This document shows positions 1 to 8,322 of a DNA stretch of 15,911 bases, piece after piece. Numbering within the stretch: the stretch's first letter is position 1; every line of letters begins with the position of its first letter. A model generated the notes under the pieces. The model ran no database searches. It was given only the letters and a program-made list of their open reading frames with translations, and was not told the origin of the DNA. This DNA is from Glaciimonas sp. (GTDB lineage: Bacteria > Pseudomonadota > Gammaproteobacteria > Burkholderiales > Burkholderiaceae), in the NCBI GenBank assembly GCA_014377145.1, contig JACMQE010000187.1, forward strand, positions 1 to 15,911. Reading direction: 5' to 3'. The position numbers were made by a program, and so were the translations under genes.

Positions 1-1763
1 ACCCTACACCCTTGTCGGCTGCGTATTTTTGTCAACTCCTATGAAATTTTGGTGCCGTTTCTTGAAATGCACCCGGATGGGGTTATCTCGGGCGAGCATG
101 GCATCGGCATTGCCAAGCTGGCACTTTTAACCGAAGATGAGATCAAAGATTCTCGCGATTACAAAATCCGTGTCGATCTAGAGGGGCGCTTTAATAAGGG
201 CAAGTTACTCAACTCACCTGGCTTCAAAACGGATTTGAGTAAGGCCTACACACCATCATTTGGCCTGATGGGACATGAATCGCTGATCATGCAACCAAAT
301 GATATTGGCGCGATTGCCGCCCTTATCAAGGATTGTTTGCACTTTAGTAAATGTAAGCTGGTGTGTGCCACGCACGTACCACGCGCTAATTTGCTGTATT
401 CGCCGCTTAACAAAATTCTGGCGACCTCCTTGCTGGTTGAAGCTTTTCTGTACGAAGAGCAGACTCGCCGTGGGATTTCGATTAAGCATTGGGAAGAGTT
501 CGAAGACGTCGCCGATCATTGCACCGTCTGTCATAAGTGTTTGACGCCAGACCCGGTCGATATCGACTTTGGCGAAGTGTCGATGAACATGCGCAATCTG
601 CTGCGCAAGACGAACAAAAAATCGTTTAATCCTGGTACTACAGCAGCGATGTTTTTCCTCAACTCCAAAGATCCTGCGACGATTAACATGGCCCGCAAGG
701 TCATGACCGATTGGGGTTTCAAGGTGTGCAACGTTTGGGTAACGATGTACTGAAATATACTAAAAAATACTGAAAAATTTTTTCAAAAAGCAGACTAAAG
801 CAATGCCATCGACAGTCGGTAAAGCACCGATTAAAGAGCAGGTGATTCATTTCATCAATAAGAAAATGCCCGGTAATCTACCGAAAAAACCGTGCGTGCC
901 TTGCTGGATATTGAAGACGATAAAGTTATCCCAATCATCCGTGATCCGCACACCACAACGGTAGAAACCGAGGCAGTGTTTTACTTCCCCGGTTGCGGTT
1001 CAGAGCGCCTGTTCTCGCAGGTTGGCTTGGCGACGTAGGCTATGTTTGGCACGTTGGCGTACAAACCGTGCTGCCGCCAGGCTATCTGTGCTTTGGATAT
1101 CCAAAACGCGGTTCTGGCGATTTCGACAAAGCCGAGAAGATTATTACCGACAATCGGGTGTTATTTCATCGCATGGCGAACATGCTGAATTACCTGGATA
1201 TCAAGACGGTCTTGGTGTCTTGTGGCACTTGTTACGATCAACTGCAAGGTTATGAGTTCGAGAAGATTTTTCCCGCTTGCCGCATCATTGATATTCACGA
1301 ATATCTGCTGGAAAAGAATCTCAAGCTGAAAGGTTTCAACAACACGCGTTATATGTATCATGACCCTTGCCATTCACCAATGAAGTTGCAAGACCCCCTG
1401 AAAATAGTGAATGCCCTGATTACAACGATTGATAATCAGAAGATCGAGAAGAATGATCCTTGCTGCGGTAAGTCCGGTACTTTCGGTGTTAGCCGTCCCG
1501 ATATTTCAACCCAGGTCCGCTTTCGTAAGGAAGAAGAAATGCTCCAGGGTGCAGACAAAGTGCATGCCGATGGTTTTACTGGTGAGGTCAAGATTTTGAC
1601 CTCAGGCCCATCATGTCTGCAAAGACTGTCGCGTTACAACGATGACTCGGGCACCACGGCGGATTATATTGTGATCGAAATGGCGAAGCATTTGCTGGGT
1701 GAAAACTGGTTACCAGATCACGTAGCCCGCGCCAACGATGGCGGCCAACTCGGCAAATTGTGA
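1..1763 (+). pseudogene. FAD-linked oxidase / Fe-S reductase (D-lactate dehydrogenase-like, DUF3683 type), C-terminal part, broken
   Basis: The 5' end lies outside the window; the frame is open from base 1. In the intact family this large protein couples an FAD-linked oxidase domain (end seen as GVISGEHGIGIAK) to two 4Fe-4S motifs and a C-terminal CCG reductase domain, and oxidises a 2-hydroxy acid such as D-lactate. Here the frame shifts near 726, a 10-bp unit is triplicated at 748-777, an A-run at 884-889 is one base short (PKK-TVRALLD resumes in another frame), TAG at 1036-1038 replaces the expected Gln of SQVGLATQAM, and the frame shifts again near 1043. The rest reads to TGA at 1763. Expected cysteines are also gone: Phe at 343-345 in the first Fe-S motif, Asp at 550-552 in the second (CTVCHKC then TPDP), Phe at 1092-1094 in the CCG motif (YLCFGYP), Gly at 1605-1607 (TSGPSC). 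The family is recognised with good confidence; the exact substrate is not shown by the sequence. Confidence 0.88.
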
Positions 1764-2082
1764 ATTGTGCGAATTGCACAAATTGTCCAGCGGTGACATT
1801 AGAGTAATCCTCTACCGCACCGACAAATATCGGGTAGTGCTGGTCGATGATGTCAAGTACCCCGGTTTTTGTCGTATTATCTGGCACGCGCATATTAAAG
1901 AAATGACCGACTTGTCGGTCGATGATCGCGATATCCTCATGCATACGGTGTGGCAAGTTGAACAGATCCTATGCACAGTAATGCAGCCGGAAAAAATTAA
2001 CCTTACTTGTTTTGGCAACATGACGCCGCACTTGCATTGGCACGTAATTCCGCACTATCTGGATGATCAAAATTTTCCATAA
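1738..2082 (+). CDS. HIT family hydrolase, shortened by a premature TAA
   Basis: The product is a 114-residue histidine-triad protein. The family hydrolyses or transfers nucleotides (AMP-lysine or dinucleotide type substrates) in the cytoplasm. The motif HLHWH is at residues 98-102, preceded by FGNMTP, and the N-terminus has a CELC pair as in related betaproteobacterial HIT proteins. The ATG at 1738 overlaps the end of the oxidase gene by 26 bp, which suggests a once-coupled operon. The stop at 2080-2082 is probably a nonsense change: the same frame continues as PVWDVIQQAAPSPSLAARQ and on to TGA at 2179-2181, giving the usual length of about 147 residues. The expected residue at the stop is Gln (CAA to TAA). 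The catalytic triad is kept, so the short form could fold, but loss of 32 C-terminal residues makes function doubtful. Confidence 0.85.
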   Translation: MAANSANCELCELHKLSSGDIRVILYRTDKYRVVLVDDVKYPGFCRIIWHAHIKEMTDLSVDDRDILMHTVWQVEQILCTVMQPEKINLTCFGNMTPHLHWHVIPHYLDDQNFP

Positions 2083-2281
2083 CCAGTCTGGGACGTTATT
2101 CAGCAAGCCGCGCCAAGTCCGTCCCTTGCGGCGCGTCAGACATTGTTGCCAGCATTGCGGGCAGCGTTTTCGAATATTTGATTGCTGTTTTTTTACCCTA
2201 TTTTCTATTCGTCATCCCTATTTGTATTCCGTATTCGGAACCCTTATTCGCACTCTCCATTTTTGCACACGGATAAACACC

Positions 2282-2713
2282 ATGCTTGGCTCCAAACAAA
2301 CAGCTTCCTCCCCCATCCCGGTATCGTTTGCGGCACGACAAAAATCTGCAGTGCTGGAAATCGTATTTGACGACGGCGCAGCATTCTCATTGCCATTTGA
2401 ACTAATGCGCGTGTATTCGCCATCAGCCGAAGTACAAGGACATGGCGAAGGACAGGAAACGCTGCAAATAGGCATGCGCAACGTCACGCTGGCAGCACTC
2501 GATCCTGTGGGCAACTATGCCGTCAAGCCCACCTTCTCGGATGGTCATGGAAGTGGCCTTTTTACCTGGAGCTACCTCTACAAATTAGGCCGCGAACAGG
2601 ATGCATTGTGGGAGAATTATTTGCGCCGTCTGGACCAAGCAGGCCTCGGACGCGGGGCTGGACGCGATCTGCCTATGATTGCCAAAACTGCTGGCGGCCA
2701 CGGTCGCGGCTAA
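2282..2713 (+). CDS. DUF971 family protein (gamma-butyrobetaine hydroxylase-like N-terminal domain)
   Basis: This 143-residue protein matches the DUF971 fold: an early VLEIVFDDGAAFSLPFELMR strand pair, then RVYSPSAEVQGHG, a central VTLAALDPVGNYAVKPTFSDGH and FTWSYLYKLGREQDALWENY. DUF971 proteins stand alone in many proteobacteria; they resemble the N-terminal domain of gamma-butyrobetaine hydroxylase, and some related proteins have been linked to Fe-S handling. The biochemical role is not settled. ATG 2282 is chosen because homology starts just after it and GGA lies about 10 bases upstream (2271-2273); the frame is open further up but that stretch is not protein-like. The C-terminus is His/Gly-rich (AGGHGRG). 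HIT then DUF971 then ubiE is a common order in this group, so the DNA between this gene and ubiE is probably an insertion. No lesion is seen. Confidence 0.82.
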   Translation: MLGSKQTASSPIPVSFAARQKSAVLEIVFDDGAAFSLPFELMRVYSPSAEVQGHGEGQETLQIGMRNVTLAALDPVGNYAVKPTFSDGHGSGLFTWSYLYKLGREQDALWENYLRRLDQAGLGRGAGRDLPMIAKTAGGHGRG

Positions 2714-2873
2714 TCTGCAACTCCCCTGCGCTGAGATAGGCACGGCTGTTGTTCGCAAATACATCCGTTGCTAATCTTCATCGCGAAAAACATAGCAAAG
2801 TAATATAACTGCCCGCTACGCTCGACACCGATTGATGTGGCAAATCTATTAGTAGAGTTGTTCGGTTTTGTTG

Positions 2874-3616
2874 TCATTTTTGTTGAAGTTTCGCCTCAAT
2901 GTTAATAAGCATGACATCGCGATAAGCTGTTCCGTAATGAGGGCCTAGAGGAGTAACCGCATACTTCTTGGTTTTGCCCACAATAAGCGTGTCAAAGGGG
3001 TTGGATAGGCATAATATTTTGTCGGCTTGCTGTCCATACCAGAGATAACGCTATCAACGTCAATAGCATTTTCCGTTAATTGAATAAGATGGATGAAAAC
3101 TAAAGGCTCATCGTCCACATGGAGCCACACAGGGGAGCTGAAGGACGCGCCGCCCCTAATTGTCCTATAGTGGACAAAGTGGACACTAATATTCAAGTCT
3201 CTCTTCTTAATCCTATCGTAGTATTCATGAATGTCCGGGGCGTTGTGTTTAAAAATATGTAAAAATACCGTATTTTTTACATATTCATCGTTAATTGAGG
3301 AAAATCTACGAACTAGCACACCATCTCTATCGTTAGCTGAGTAAGATTGAAAGTATTGTTAATCAGCATTTTTTTGGATTGTCTGATCGGACCGGTTATA
3401 TACAACTTTTATCATTCCATGATCACGCACGCTTGAGTATGGATCGGGCCTGACTTGGCTTTCGTAAAACTGTAAGAATCCGTGTAGTCAACGTTTTTCA
3501 GTCCCAGCATATAGCTAGAACCCGGAACAAATTTGATTCCATTAACGATATTCAGGTTTAATGTTCTCGTATGTCTTTGCGTGTCTTTGCATTTTCTTTT
3601 GACATAAATTAGGCAT
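2874..3616 (-). pseudogene. Unrecognised protein, decayed gene of a two-gene module
   Basis: I do not recognise the family. Reading the minus strand from ATG 3616, coding-like segments join across frame changes: MPNLCQKKMQRHAKTYENIK, then NGIKFVPGSSYMLGLKN, then FYESQVRPDPYSSVRDHG, an in-frame TAA at 3359-3361, then a long open part (NTVFLHIFKHNAPDIHEYYD ... SSPVWLHVDDEPLVFIHL). A last frameshift near 2990 leads into NPFDTLIVGKTKKYAVTPLG and AYRDVMLINIEAKLQQK, ending at TGA 2874-2876. Rejoined it is about 247 residues, with no membrane segment or catalytic motif I can name. Joining is my inference: each segment continues sensibly and no other frame is protein-like there. It starts 21 bp after the stop of the upstream 112-residue gene, so the two were probably cotranscribed. 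The region is AT-rich and interrupts the DUF971-ubiE order, which suggests acquisition by transfer. Confidence 0.55.
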
Positions 3617-3637
3617 TATCTAAACTGCTACACTAGT

Positions 3638-3976
3638 TCAATCGGTACTTTCGTCCTGAAAGGGCAACCGTGCATAGGGCCTACGTGACTTGCCTAATTT
3701 GCGTATTAACGCGGATGCTTCCAATTGTTCACCTAGCGTCATCGTTTTCTTGCTTTCGTTTGTACGCTTTGTTCTGATAAAACCAAAGCGGTTTAAGTTT
3801 GTGTTTCCTCTGGTAACATTCAAAAAGCTTAACGTACTTTGAACTGATCCTCCCCAAACGTGCAGAAACATAGGGTGATTCCTTATTAAATCGCCTAATA
3901 AAATAGGTCGTACTTTAAGGGTTGTTTGTCGTTGCAAGGCTTTATTTGCCGTCGTCGCCGCGTCAAATGTTGCCAT
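3638..3976 (-). CDS. Hypothetical protein, first gene of the minus-strand module
   Basis: This 112-residue open frame starts at ATG 3976 and an in-frame stop lies a few codons upstream, so this is the first possible ATG. The family is not recognised. The product is basic, with a run of Arg/Lys near the C-terminus (RKLGKSRRPYARLPFQ) and no membrane segment or signal peptide. A more hydrophobic centre (HPMFLHVWGGSVQSTLSFLN) precedes it. The codon pattern and short spacing to the decayed gene downstream favour a real gene, but there is no clear ribosome binding site. It could itself be a remnant, since its partner is broken. A nucleic-acid-binding role would fit the charge but is only a guess. 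Confidence 0.45.
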   Translation of the reverse strand: MATFDAATTANKALQRQTTLKVRPILLGDLIRNHPMFLHVWGGSVQSTLSFLNVTRGNTNLNRFGFIRTKRTNESKKTMTLGEQLEASALIRKLGKSRRPYARLPFQDESTD

Positions 3977-4007
3977 AGCGCGTTGTTATCAGACTTCGCT
4001 TTATTTA

Positions 4008-4120
4008 AGGACTTATGCAAAATCGTCCCAGCAACGGGCTTGCCAACCCTGCCAACGAAGACCGTACGCTATTGCGGTTAGGAGAGCACAACGCCGCCGG
4101 GACAATATTGCGTAAGTCCT
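4008..4120. repeat. Palindromic MITE-like repeat, copy A
   Basis: This 113-bp element has inverted ends: AGGACTTATGCAAAATCGTC on the left matches the reverse complement of the right end (GACAATATTGCGTAAGTCCT) with three mismatches over 20 bases. The core holds TTGCCAACCCTGCCAACGAA and GGTTAGGAGAGCACAACG. It is closely matched in the same orientation by copy C and in opposite orientation by copies B and D. It lies between the minus-strand module and the ubiE promoter. No transposase is present, so it is non-autonomous if mobile. Confidence 0.8.
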
Positions 4121-4144
4121 AATAAATACAAAACGACGACCATC

Positions 4145-4176
4145 CTGACAACATGATCGAGGTCTGCTTATATAAT
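4145..4176 (+). promoter_or_regulatory. Candidate ubiE promoter
   Basis: A perfect TATAAT lies at 4171-4176, 28 bp before the chosen ubiE start. The best upstream hexamer is CTGACA at 4145-4150, but the 20-bp gap is longer than usual, so the -35 assignment is weak. The promoter lies downstream of repeat copy A, so ubiE does not need the transcript of the DUF971 gene. Confidence 0.5.
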
Positions 4177-4204
4177 GCGCTACTGCTCTAACAAGGTTAC
4201 CAAC

Positions 4205-4939
4205 ATGACCAACATGACCCATTTCGGTTACAAAACAGTCTCAGAGAAAGATAAAGTACACAAAGTTGCGGAGGTTTTTCATTCGGTTGCGGCCAAATAT
4301 GACGTCATGAATGACCTGATGTCGGCTGGCATGCATCGCCTCTGGAAAGCCTTCACAATTGCACAGGCGGCGATACGTCCTGGTTTTAAAGTGCTCGACA
4401 TTGCCGGTGGCACCGGCGATCTGGCGAAGGCTTTTGCCCAGCGTACCGGTCCGACTGGCGAAGTCTGGCTGACGGACATTAATGAGTCGATGTTGCGGGT
4501 CGGTCGTGACCGTATCTTGAATAATGGCGTATCCACCCCCACGCTGCTATGCGATGCTGAAAAATTACCGTTCTCCAATAATTATTTCGATCGTGTTTCG
4601 GTCGCCTTCGGTTTACGCAATATGACGCATAAGGATGTCGCGCTCGCAGAAATGCATCGCGTACTAAAGCCAGGAGGCAAGCTGTTAGTGCTGGAGTTTT
4701 CCAAAGTTTGCGAACAGTTTAAAAAACCTTATGACATGTATTCATTTTTAGTCTTACCATGGTTGGGGGAAAAAATTGCCAATGATGCTGAAAGCTACCG
4801 CTATCTAGCCGAGTCCATCCGTATGCATCCAGATCAGGAAACGCTAGAACAGATGATGCAAGATGCCGGACTGGTACGTGTGCAATACTTTAATTTAACC
4901 GCTGGTGTGGCCGCATTGCACACTGGTATCAAACTGTAG
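4205..4939 (+). CDS. ubiE: Ubiquinone/menaquinone biosynthesis C-methyltransferase UbiE
   Basis: UbiE uses S-adenosylmethionine to C-methylate the benzoquinol (or demethylmenaquinol) ring in respiratory quinone synthesis at the membrane. The 244-residue product is the usual length. It shows the family signature YDVMNDLMS (residues 32-40), SAM motif [13 protein letters not shown] (63-74), an acidic strand end LTDIN (89-93), FGLRNMTHK (135-143) and [16 protein letters not shown] (151-166), then the C-terminal [18 protein letters not shown] 4205 (MTNMTHFGY) is preferred because AAGG sits at 4191-4194 at workable spacing; ATG 4214 is also possible. An earlier in-frame ATG at 4175 overlaps the -10 box and is unlikely. 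It is the first gene of the ubi block and shows no lesion, unlike the following gene. Confidence 0.95.
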   Translation: MTNMTHFGYKTVSEKDKVHKVAEVFHSVAAKYDVMNDLMSAGMHRLWKAFTIAQAAIRPGFKVLDIAGGTGDLAKAFAQRTGPTGEVWLTDINESMLRVGRDRILNNGVSTPTLLCDAEKLPFSNNYFDRVSVAFGLRNMTHKDVALAEMHRVLKPGGKLLVLEFSKVCEQFKKPYDMYSFLVLPWLGEKIANDAESYRYLAESIRMHPDQETLEQMMQDAGLVRVQYFNLTAGVAALHTGIKL

Positions 4940-4957
4940 GGTCTGCCAGGAGGCGAT

Positions 4958-5860
4958 ATGAAAAAATATCTGTCGTACTGATGTTGATCGTTAGCACTTC
5001 TCCCCTAATGCTGTCCAACGCGGATGCACGACGCTTGGGCGGTGGCGGTTGTGCACGTTCGATACCCAGTCGTCCGATGCCACAAAGCCCGAATGCAAAT
5101 CAGGCCCGTCCAGCTGCACCCGCTGCTGCGACCGGGATTCCCGCTAAGCCTGCGAGTCTTTGGAGAGGCATCCTCGGCGGCGCTTCTTTATTAGGCCTGG
5201 ATTTGGGTACCTTGATGTCGAATTTTGGTCTCGGTGGGGCACCAGCTTATTTTTGATGATCGCTTTGTTAGCATTTGTGGTGATTCTCGTCGTGCGTATG
5301 GTCATGCGCAGAATTAGCGGCGCGGCGCCCGCAGGCGCAGTTCCAAGTGCCTATTCCAGCAGCCACGTCAATGACGTAAGTAATAACAACGCAGAGTTTG
5401 CGCCAGAAGTTGGTTCTCGTATCGACCAGTCACATTCCAAGATGCGTTGTAAGCGGCACCCATGCAAGGTAGTTTGCCATGTTATATTCCCGCGGATTTC
5501 GATTTACCGAGTTTTGTAGGTATTGCTAAAACCTATTTTATTCGACTGCAAGTCGCCTGGGACAAGACTGATATAAACGATATTAGAGAGTTCACCACCC
5601 CGGAAATGTATGCGGAATTAAGGATGTAATTGCAAGAGCGTGGTGCTTCCGCTAACAACACCGATGTGGTGCAGCTTGACGGTGAATTGATGGGCATCGA
5701 AACGATCGGTAGCGATCATCTTGCCAGTTTCAGATTTAGCGGCCTGATTAAAGATGTCCCAGAAGCCTCTGCCGAGCCCTTTACTGAATTATGGAATCTA
5801 TCTAAACCAGTTACTTGGTCGGGTAGTTGGATTTTGGCCGGTATTCAACAAGTAAACTAG
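4958..5860 (+). pseudogene. Tim44-like (TIM44/MBA1 domain) membrane protein, broken
   Basis: An ideal AGGAGG precedes ATG 4958, but the frame breaks within about 20 bases (MKKYLSY then stop) and resumes as LMLIVSTSPLMLSNADARRL, a signal-like N-terminus. A low-complexity Pro/Ala part and ILGGASLLGLDLGTLMSNFG follow. The frame then shifts near 5250 into a membrane segment FLMIALLAFVVILVVRMV, and again between 5440 and 5461 into the Tim44 domain (FDLPSFVGIAKTYFIRLQ, VAWDKTDINDIREFTTPEMY). TAA at 5627-5629 replaces the Gln expected in AELRMQLQERG, after which the frame is open to TAG at 5860 (LAGIQQVN). The domain resembles the membrane-associated Tim44 C-terminal fold; in bacteria its role is unclear. 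The intact gene would have about 300 residues and is often found between ubiE and ubiJ in betaproteobacteria. Three frameshifts plus one stop make it non-functional. Confidence 0.88.
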
Positions 5861-5917
5861 CCGGTAGCAGGTAAGTATGCAACGCAAATTTTGACGTCAG
5901 GCTGCACTCGCGCTTCG

Positions 5918-5935
5918 TATGTTTCTTATGTTTCT
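5918..5935. repeat. 9-bp direct tandem repeat
   Basis: TATGTTTCT occurs twice back to back, followed by a further TAT, in the 234-bp gap before ubiJ. I see no gene in this gap. Confidence 0.8.
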
Positions 5936-6052
5936 TATTGTTTTACTGTCACACCAAACTAAGTATGCTTCTTAATTGTCTTTTGATTGCTCGTTTTTGC
6001 TAGAGTTTCTATCGGGCGGGAGAACTGACCTCAGTGTTAAACCGCTTCTGAT

Positions 6053-6094
6053 AAAATAAAACCGCCATTGAATCGCCACCGGCGGGTTTATTTT
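6053..6094 (+). terminator. Terminator-like hairpin abutting ubiJ
   Basis: Arms AAAATAAAACCGCC (6053-6066) and GGCGGGTTTATTTT (6081-6094) pair over 14 bp with one mismatch around a 14-nt loop. The right arm ends in a T-rich tract, as in an intrinsic terminator, and the structure would work on both strands. It ends one base before the ATG at 6095, so it either ends transcription from the Tim44 gene or controls ubiJ translation. Confidence 0.6.
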
Positions 6095-6718
6095 ATGACC
6101 CACCGACCTATGATGCCTCCATTAAATTTCACGCCCATCACTTTCGCCGTCAACCATCTATTGGCACAAGAGCCATGGGCGCGCCACAAACTCGCCACGC
6201 ATGCCAGCAAGACTGTTTGCATCGACAGCGGCGCACTGGTCCTTAAATGGCATATCAGCGCTGATGGCTTGTTACAAGCACCGCCAGCCGAGATCGTGCC
6301 AAATGTCACGATAAGGCTAAAGTTATCTAACCTATCTTTAATGGCGCAAAATCCTGACCGGGCTTTTTCCTATGTCACTATTCAAGGAGATGCTGATTTA
6401 GCGAATGTCATTTCGCAAGTCGGGCGCGGTTTGCGATGGGATGCAGAACAGGATGTCAGCAAGTTAGTGGGCGATATTGCCGCGGTACGATTAGTCGAGG
6501 GAGCCAAGGCTATCGCGTCGGCAATACAGATCACCCACAAAAAATTGGCAGAAAATCTGGCTGAATATTTTCTTGAAGAAAAGCCGCTGCTGGTACGCCC
6601 GCATGCTATTTTCGATTTTATGCACGCAGCTACGACATTACGCGATGATGTGGAACGCCTTATTAAACGTATCGAGCGCATTGCGCCTATTGACCGCACG
6701 TATAATGCGAAACCCTAA
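6095..6718 (+). CDS. ubiJ: Ubiquinone biosynthesis accessory factor UbiJ (SCP2 sterol-binding domain)
   Basis: UbiJ is a lipid-binding protein of the cytosolic ubiquinone-synthesis complex in proteobacteria. The 207-residue product has the expected N-terminal FAVNHLLAQEPWAR, an SCP2-like beta-rich part (ALVLKWHISADGLLQAPP, VTIRLKLSNLSLMAQNPDRA, VTIQGDADLANVISQVGRGL) and a C-terminal helical stretch (DDVERLIKRIERI) where UbiJ contacts partners. The start is uncertain: ATG 6095 directly follows a hairpin and has no free ribosome binding site. ATG 6110 and 6113 (MMPPLNF) are alternatives closer to the usual N-terminus, and an in-frame TTG at 6068 lies inside the hairpin. Placement just before ubiB, 18 bp away, supports the assignment. 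The gene is intact. Confidence 0.88.
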   Translation: MTHRPMMPPLNFTPITFAVNHLLAQEPWARHKLATHASKTVCIDSGALVLKWHISADGLLQAPPAEIVPNVTIRLKLSNLSLMAQNPDRAFSYVTIQGDADLANVISQVGRGLRWDAEQDVSKLVGDIAAVRLVEGAKAIASAIQITHKKLAENLAEYFLEEKPLLVRPHAIFDFMHAATTLRDDVERLIKRIERIAPIDRTYNAKP

Positions 6719-6736
6719 GTTGAAAGCTAGGCACCA

Positions 6737-8317
6737 ATGATTCTGAAATTCCTACGGATTCTAAAAATCCTGCGCGTCGCGCTAAGCTATGGTTTAGATG
6801 ATATCGCCATTTCTGGTTTGAATACGCCACGCATTTCAAAGCTAATTAATTCACTCTTATTTTGGCGCGACCTATCAGCGCCGCGCGGTGAACGACTGCG
6901 CAAAGCCTTAGAAGAGCTTGGTCCGATTTTTGTAAAATTTGGCCAGGTATTATCAACTCGCCGTGATCTGTTGCCCGGTGATATGGTCGATGCACTGGCA
7001 AGTTTGCAAGACCGCGTACCACCGTTTAGCTCAGACCTGGCGATTGCCCAAATTCAGAAATCTCTGAAAGCGCATCCGGATCAGCTTTTCGCAAGCTTTG
7101 AGCGCGAGCCGGTGGCCTCTGCCTCCATTGCCCAAGTCCATTTTGCGAAACTTAAAAATGGTCGTGAGGTTGCCGTCAAGGTGCTGCGTCCGGGGATGAA
7201 AAAATCCATCGACGAAGATGTCGCGCTGATGCATTTAGCCGCCGCATTGCTCGAAAAATTGTGGATTGATGGCAAGCGCTTGAAAGCGCGCGAAGTCGTC
7301 GGTGAATTCGATAAATATCTACACGATGAACTCGATCTGATGCGGGAGGCTGCGAATGGTAGTCAGCTGCGACGTAATTTTGCCGACTCTGCCTTGCTGT
7401 TGGTGCCAGAAATGTTCTGGGACTATTGCGCATCATCGGTGATCGTCATGGAGCGCATGCAGGGTATTCCGATTTCACATTTAACGCGTTTGCGTGCCGC
7501 TGGCGTCGATATGAAAAAGTTATCGAGCGACGGCGTCGAAATTTTCTTTACCCAAGTATTTCGGGATGGTTTTTTTCACGCAGACATGCACCCAGGTAAC
7601 ATTCTAGTATCGGTCGAACCTGCGACCTTTGGGCGCTATATCGCGCTCGATTTCGGTATAGTCGGCACCCTGAATGACTTTGATAAAGATTATCTGTCGC
7701 AGAATTTTCTAGCATTTTTTCAGCGCGATTACAAACGTGTGGCGGAAGCCCATATTGAGTCAGGCTGGGCACCTAAAGAAACCCGCGTGGATGAACTGGA
7801 ATCAGCGGTGCGGGCATGTTGTGAACCGATTTTTGATCGTGCCCTAAAAGATATTTCTTTCGGCCAAGTCCTGCTCAGGCTTTTTCAGACTTCGCGTCGT
7901 TTCAATATTGAAGTCCAGCCGCAACTGGTGCTATTACAAAAAACCTTGCTCAACATCGAAGGACTTGGACGCCAGTTAGACCCTGAATTGGATTTATGGA
8001 AAACTGCCAAGCCGTATCTAGAGCGCTGGATGGCCGAGCAAATAGGCTGGCGTGGATTAATACAGCAACTCAAAATCGAAGTCCCGCGCTACAGCAAATT
8101 ATTGCCGCAGTTGCCGCGCCTGATCCATCAAGTTCTATCACAAGTTGCCGATAGTCCTCGGAACCCCCAAAGTGAGCAGATGTTACTGGTGATTGCCGAG
8201 CAAAAAAGAACCAATCATTTCATCGGCATATTGGTGTATTTTGGCGGTGGATTGACGGGCGGGATACTGCTCACCCTGATTTTCCAGCGCTGGGGTTATT
8301 TGTTGGCCAGCGTATAA
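6737..8317 (+). CDS. ubiB: Ubiquinone biosynthesis kinase-like ATPase UbiB
   Basis: UbiB is a membrane-bound atypical protein-kinase-like ATPase (ABC1/ADCK/COQ8 family) needed for aerobic ubiquinone synthesis, probably by helping to extract lipid intermediates. The 526-residue product is of typical length. It has the family KxGQ motif (KFGQ, 67-70), the Ala-rich loop that replaces the kinase Gly-loop ([11 protein letters not shown], 125-135), the ATP-site Lys in [10 protein letters not shown] (K148), the ExD-type motif [12 protein letters not shown] (196-207), the catalytic loop HADMHPGN (281-288) and metal-binding DFG (305-307). A hydrophobic C-terminal anchor ([20 protein letters not shown]) follows. 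No lesion is seen. The gene is convergent with the glycosyltransferase pseudogene, six bases apart. Confidence 0.97.
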   Translation: MILKFLRILKILRVALSYGLDDIAISGLNTPRISKLINSLLFWRDLSAPRGERLRKALEELGPIFVKFGQVLSTRRDLLPGDMVDALASLQDRVPPFSSDLAIAQIQKSLKAHPDQLFASFEREPVASASIAQVHFAKLKNGREVAVKVLRPGMKKSIDEDVALMHLAAALLEKLWIDGKRLKAREVVGEFDKYLHDELDLMREAANGSQLRRNFADSALLLVPEMFWDYCASSVIVMERMQGIPISHLTRLRAAGVDMKKLSSDGVEIFFTQVFRDGFFHADMHPGNILVSVEPATFGRYIALDFGIVGTLNDFDKDYLSQNFLAFFQRDYKRVAEAHIESGWAPKETRVDELESAVRACCEPIFDRALKDISFGQVLLRLFQTSRRFNIEVQPQLVLLQKTLLNIEGLGRQLDPELDLWKTAKPYLERWMAEQIGWRGLIQQLKIEVPRYSKLLPQLPRLIHQVLSQVADSPRNPQSEQMLLVIAEQKRTNHFIGILVYFGGGLTGGILLTLIFQRWGYLLASV

Positions 8318-8322
8318 CAATG

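Noticed and set aside
2063..2281. Earlier start for the DUF971 protein
   Set aside because: The frame is open upstream, but the translation is unlike the family and overlaps the natural end of the HIT frame; homology begins after ATG 2282.
4013..4222. Minus-strand open frame across the ubiE promoter
   Set aside because: It consists of repeat copy A plus the antisense of the ubiE leader.
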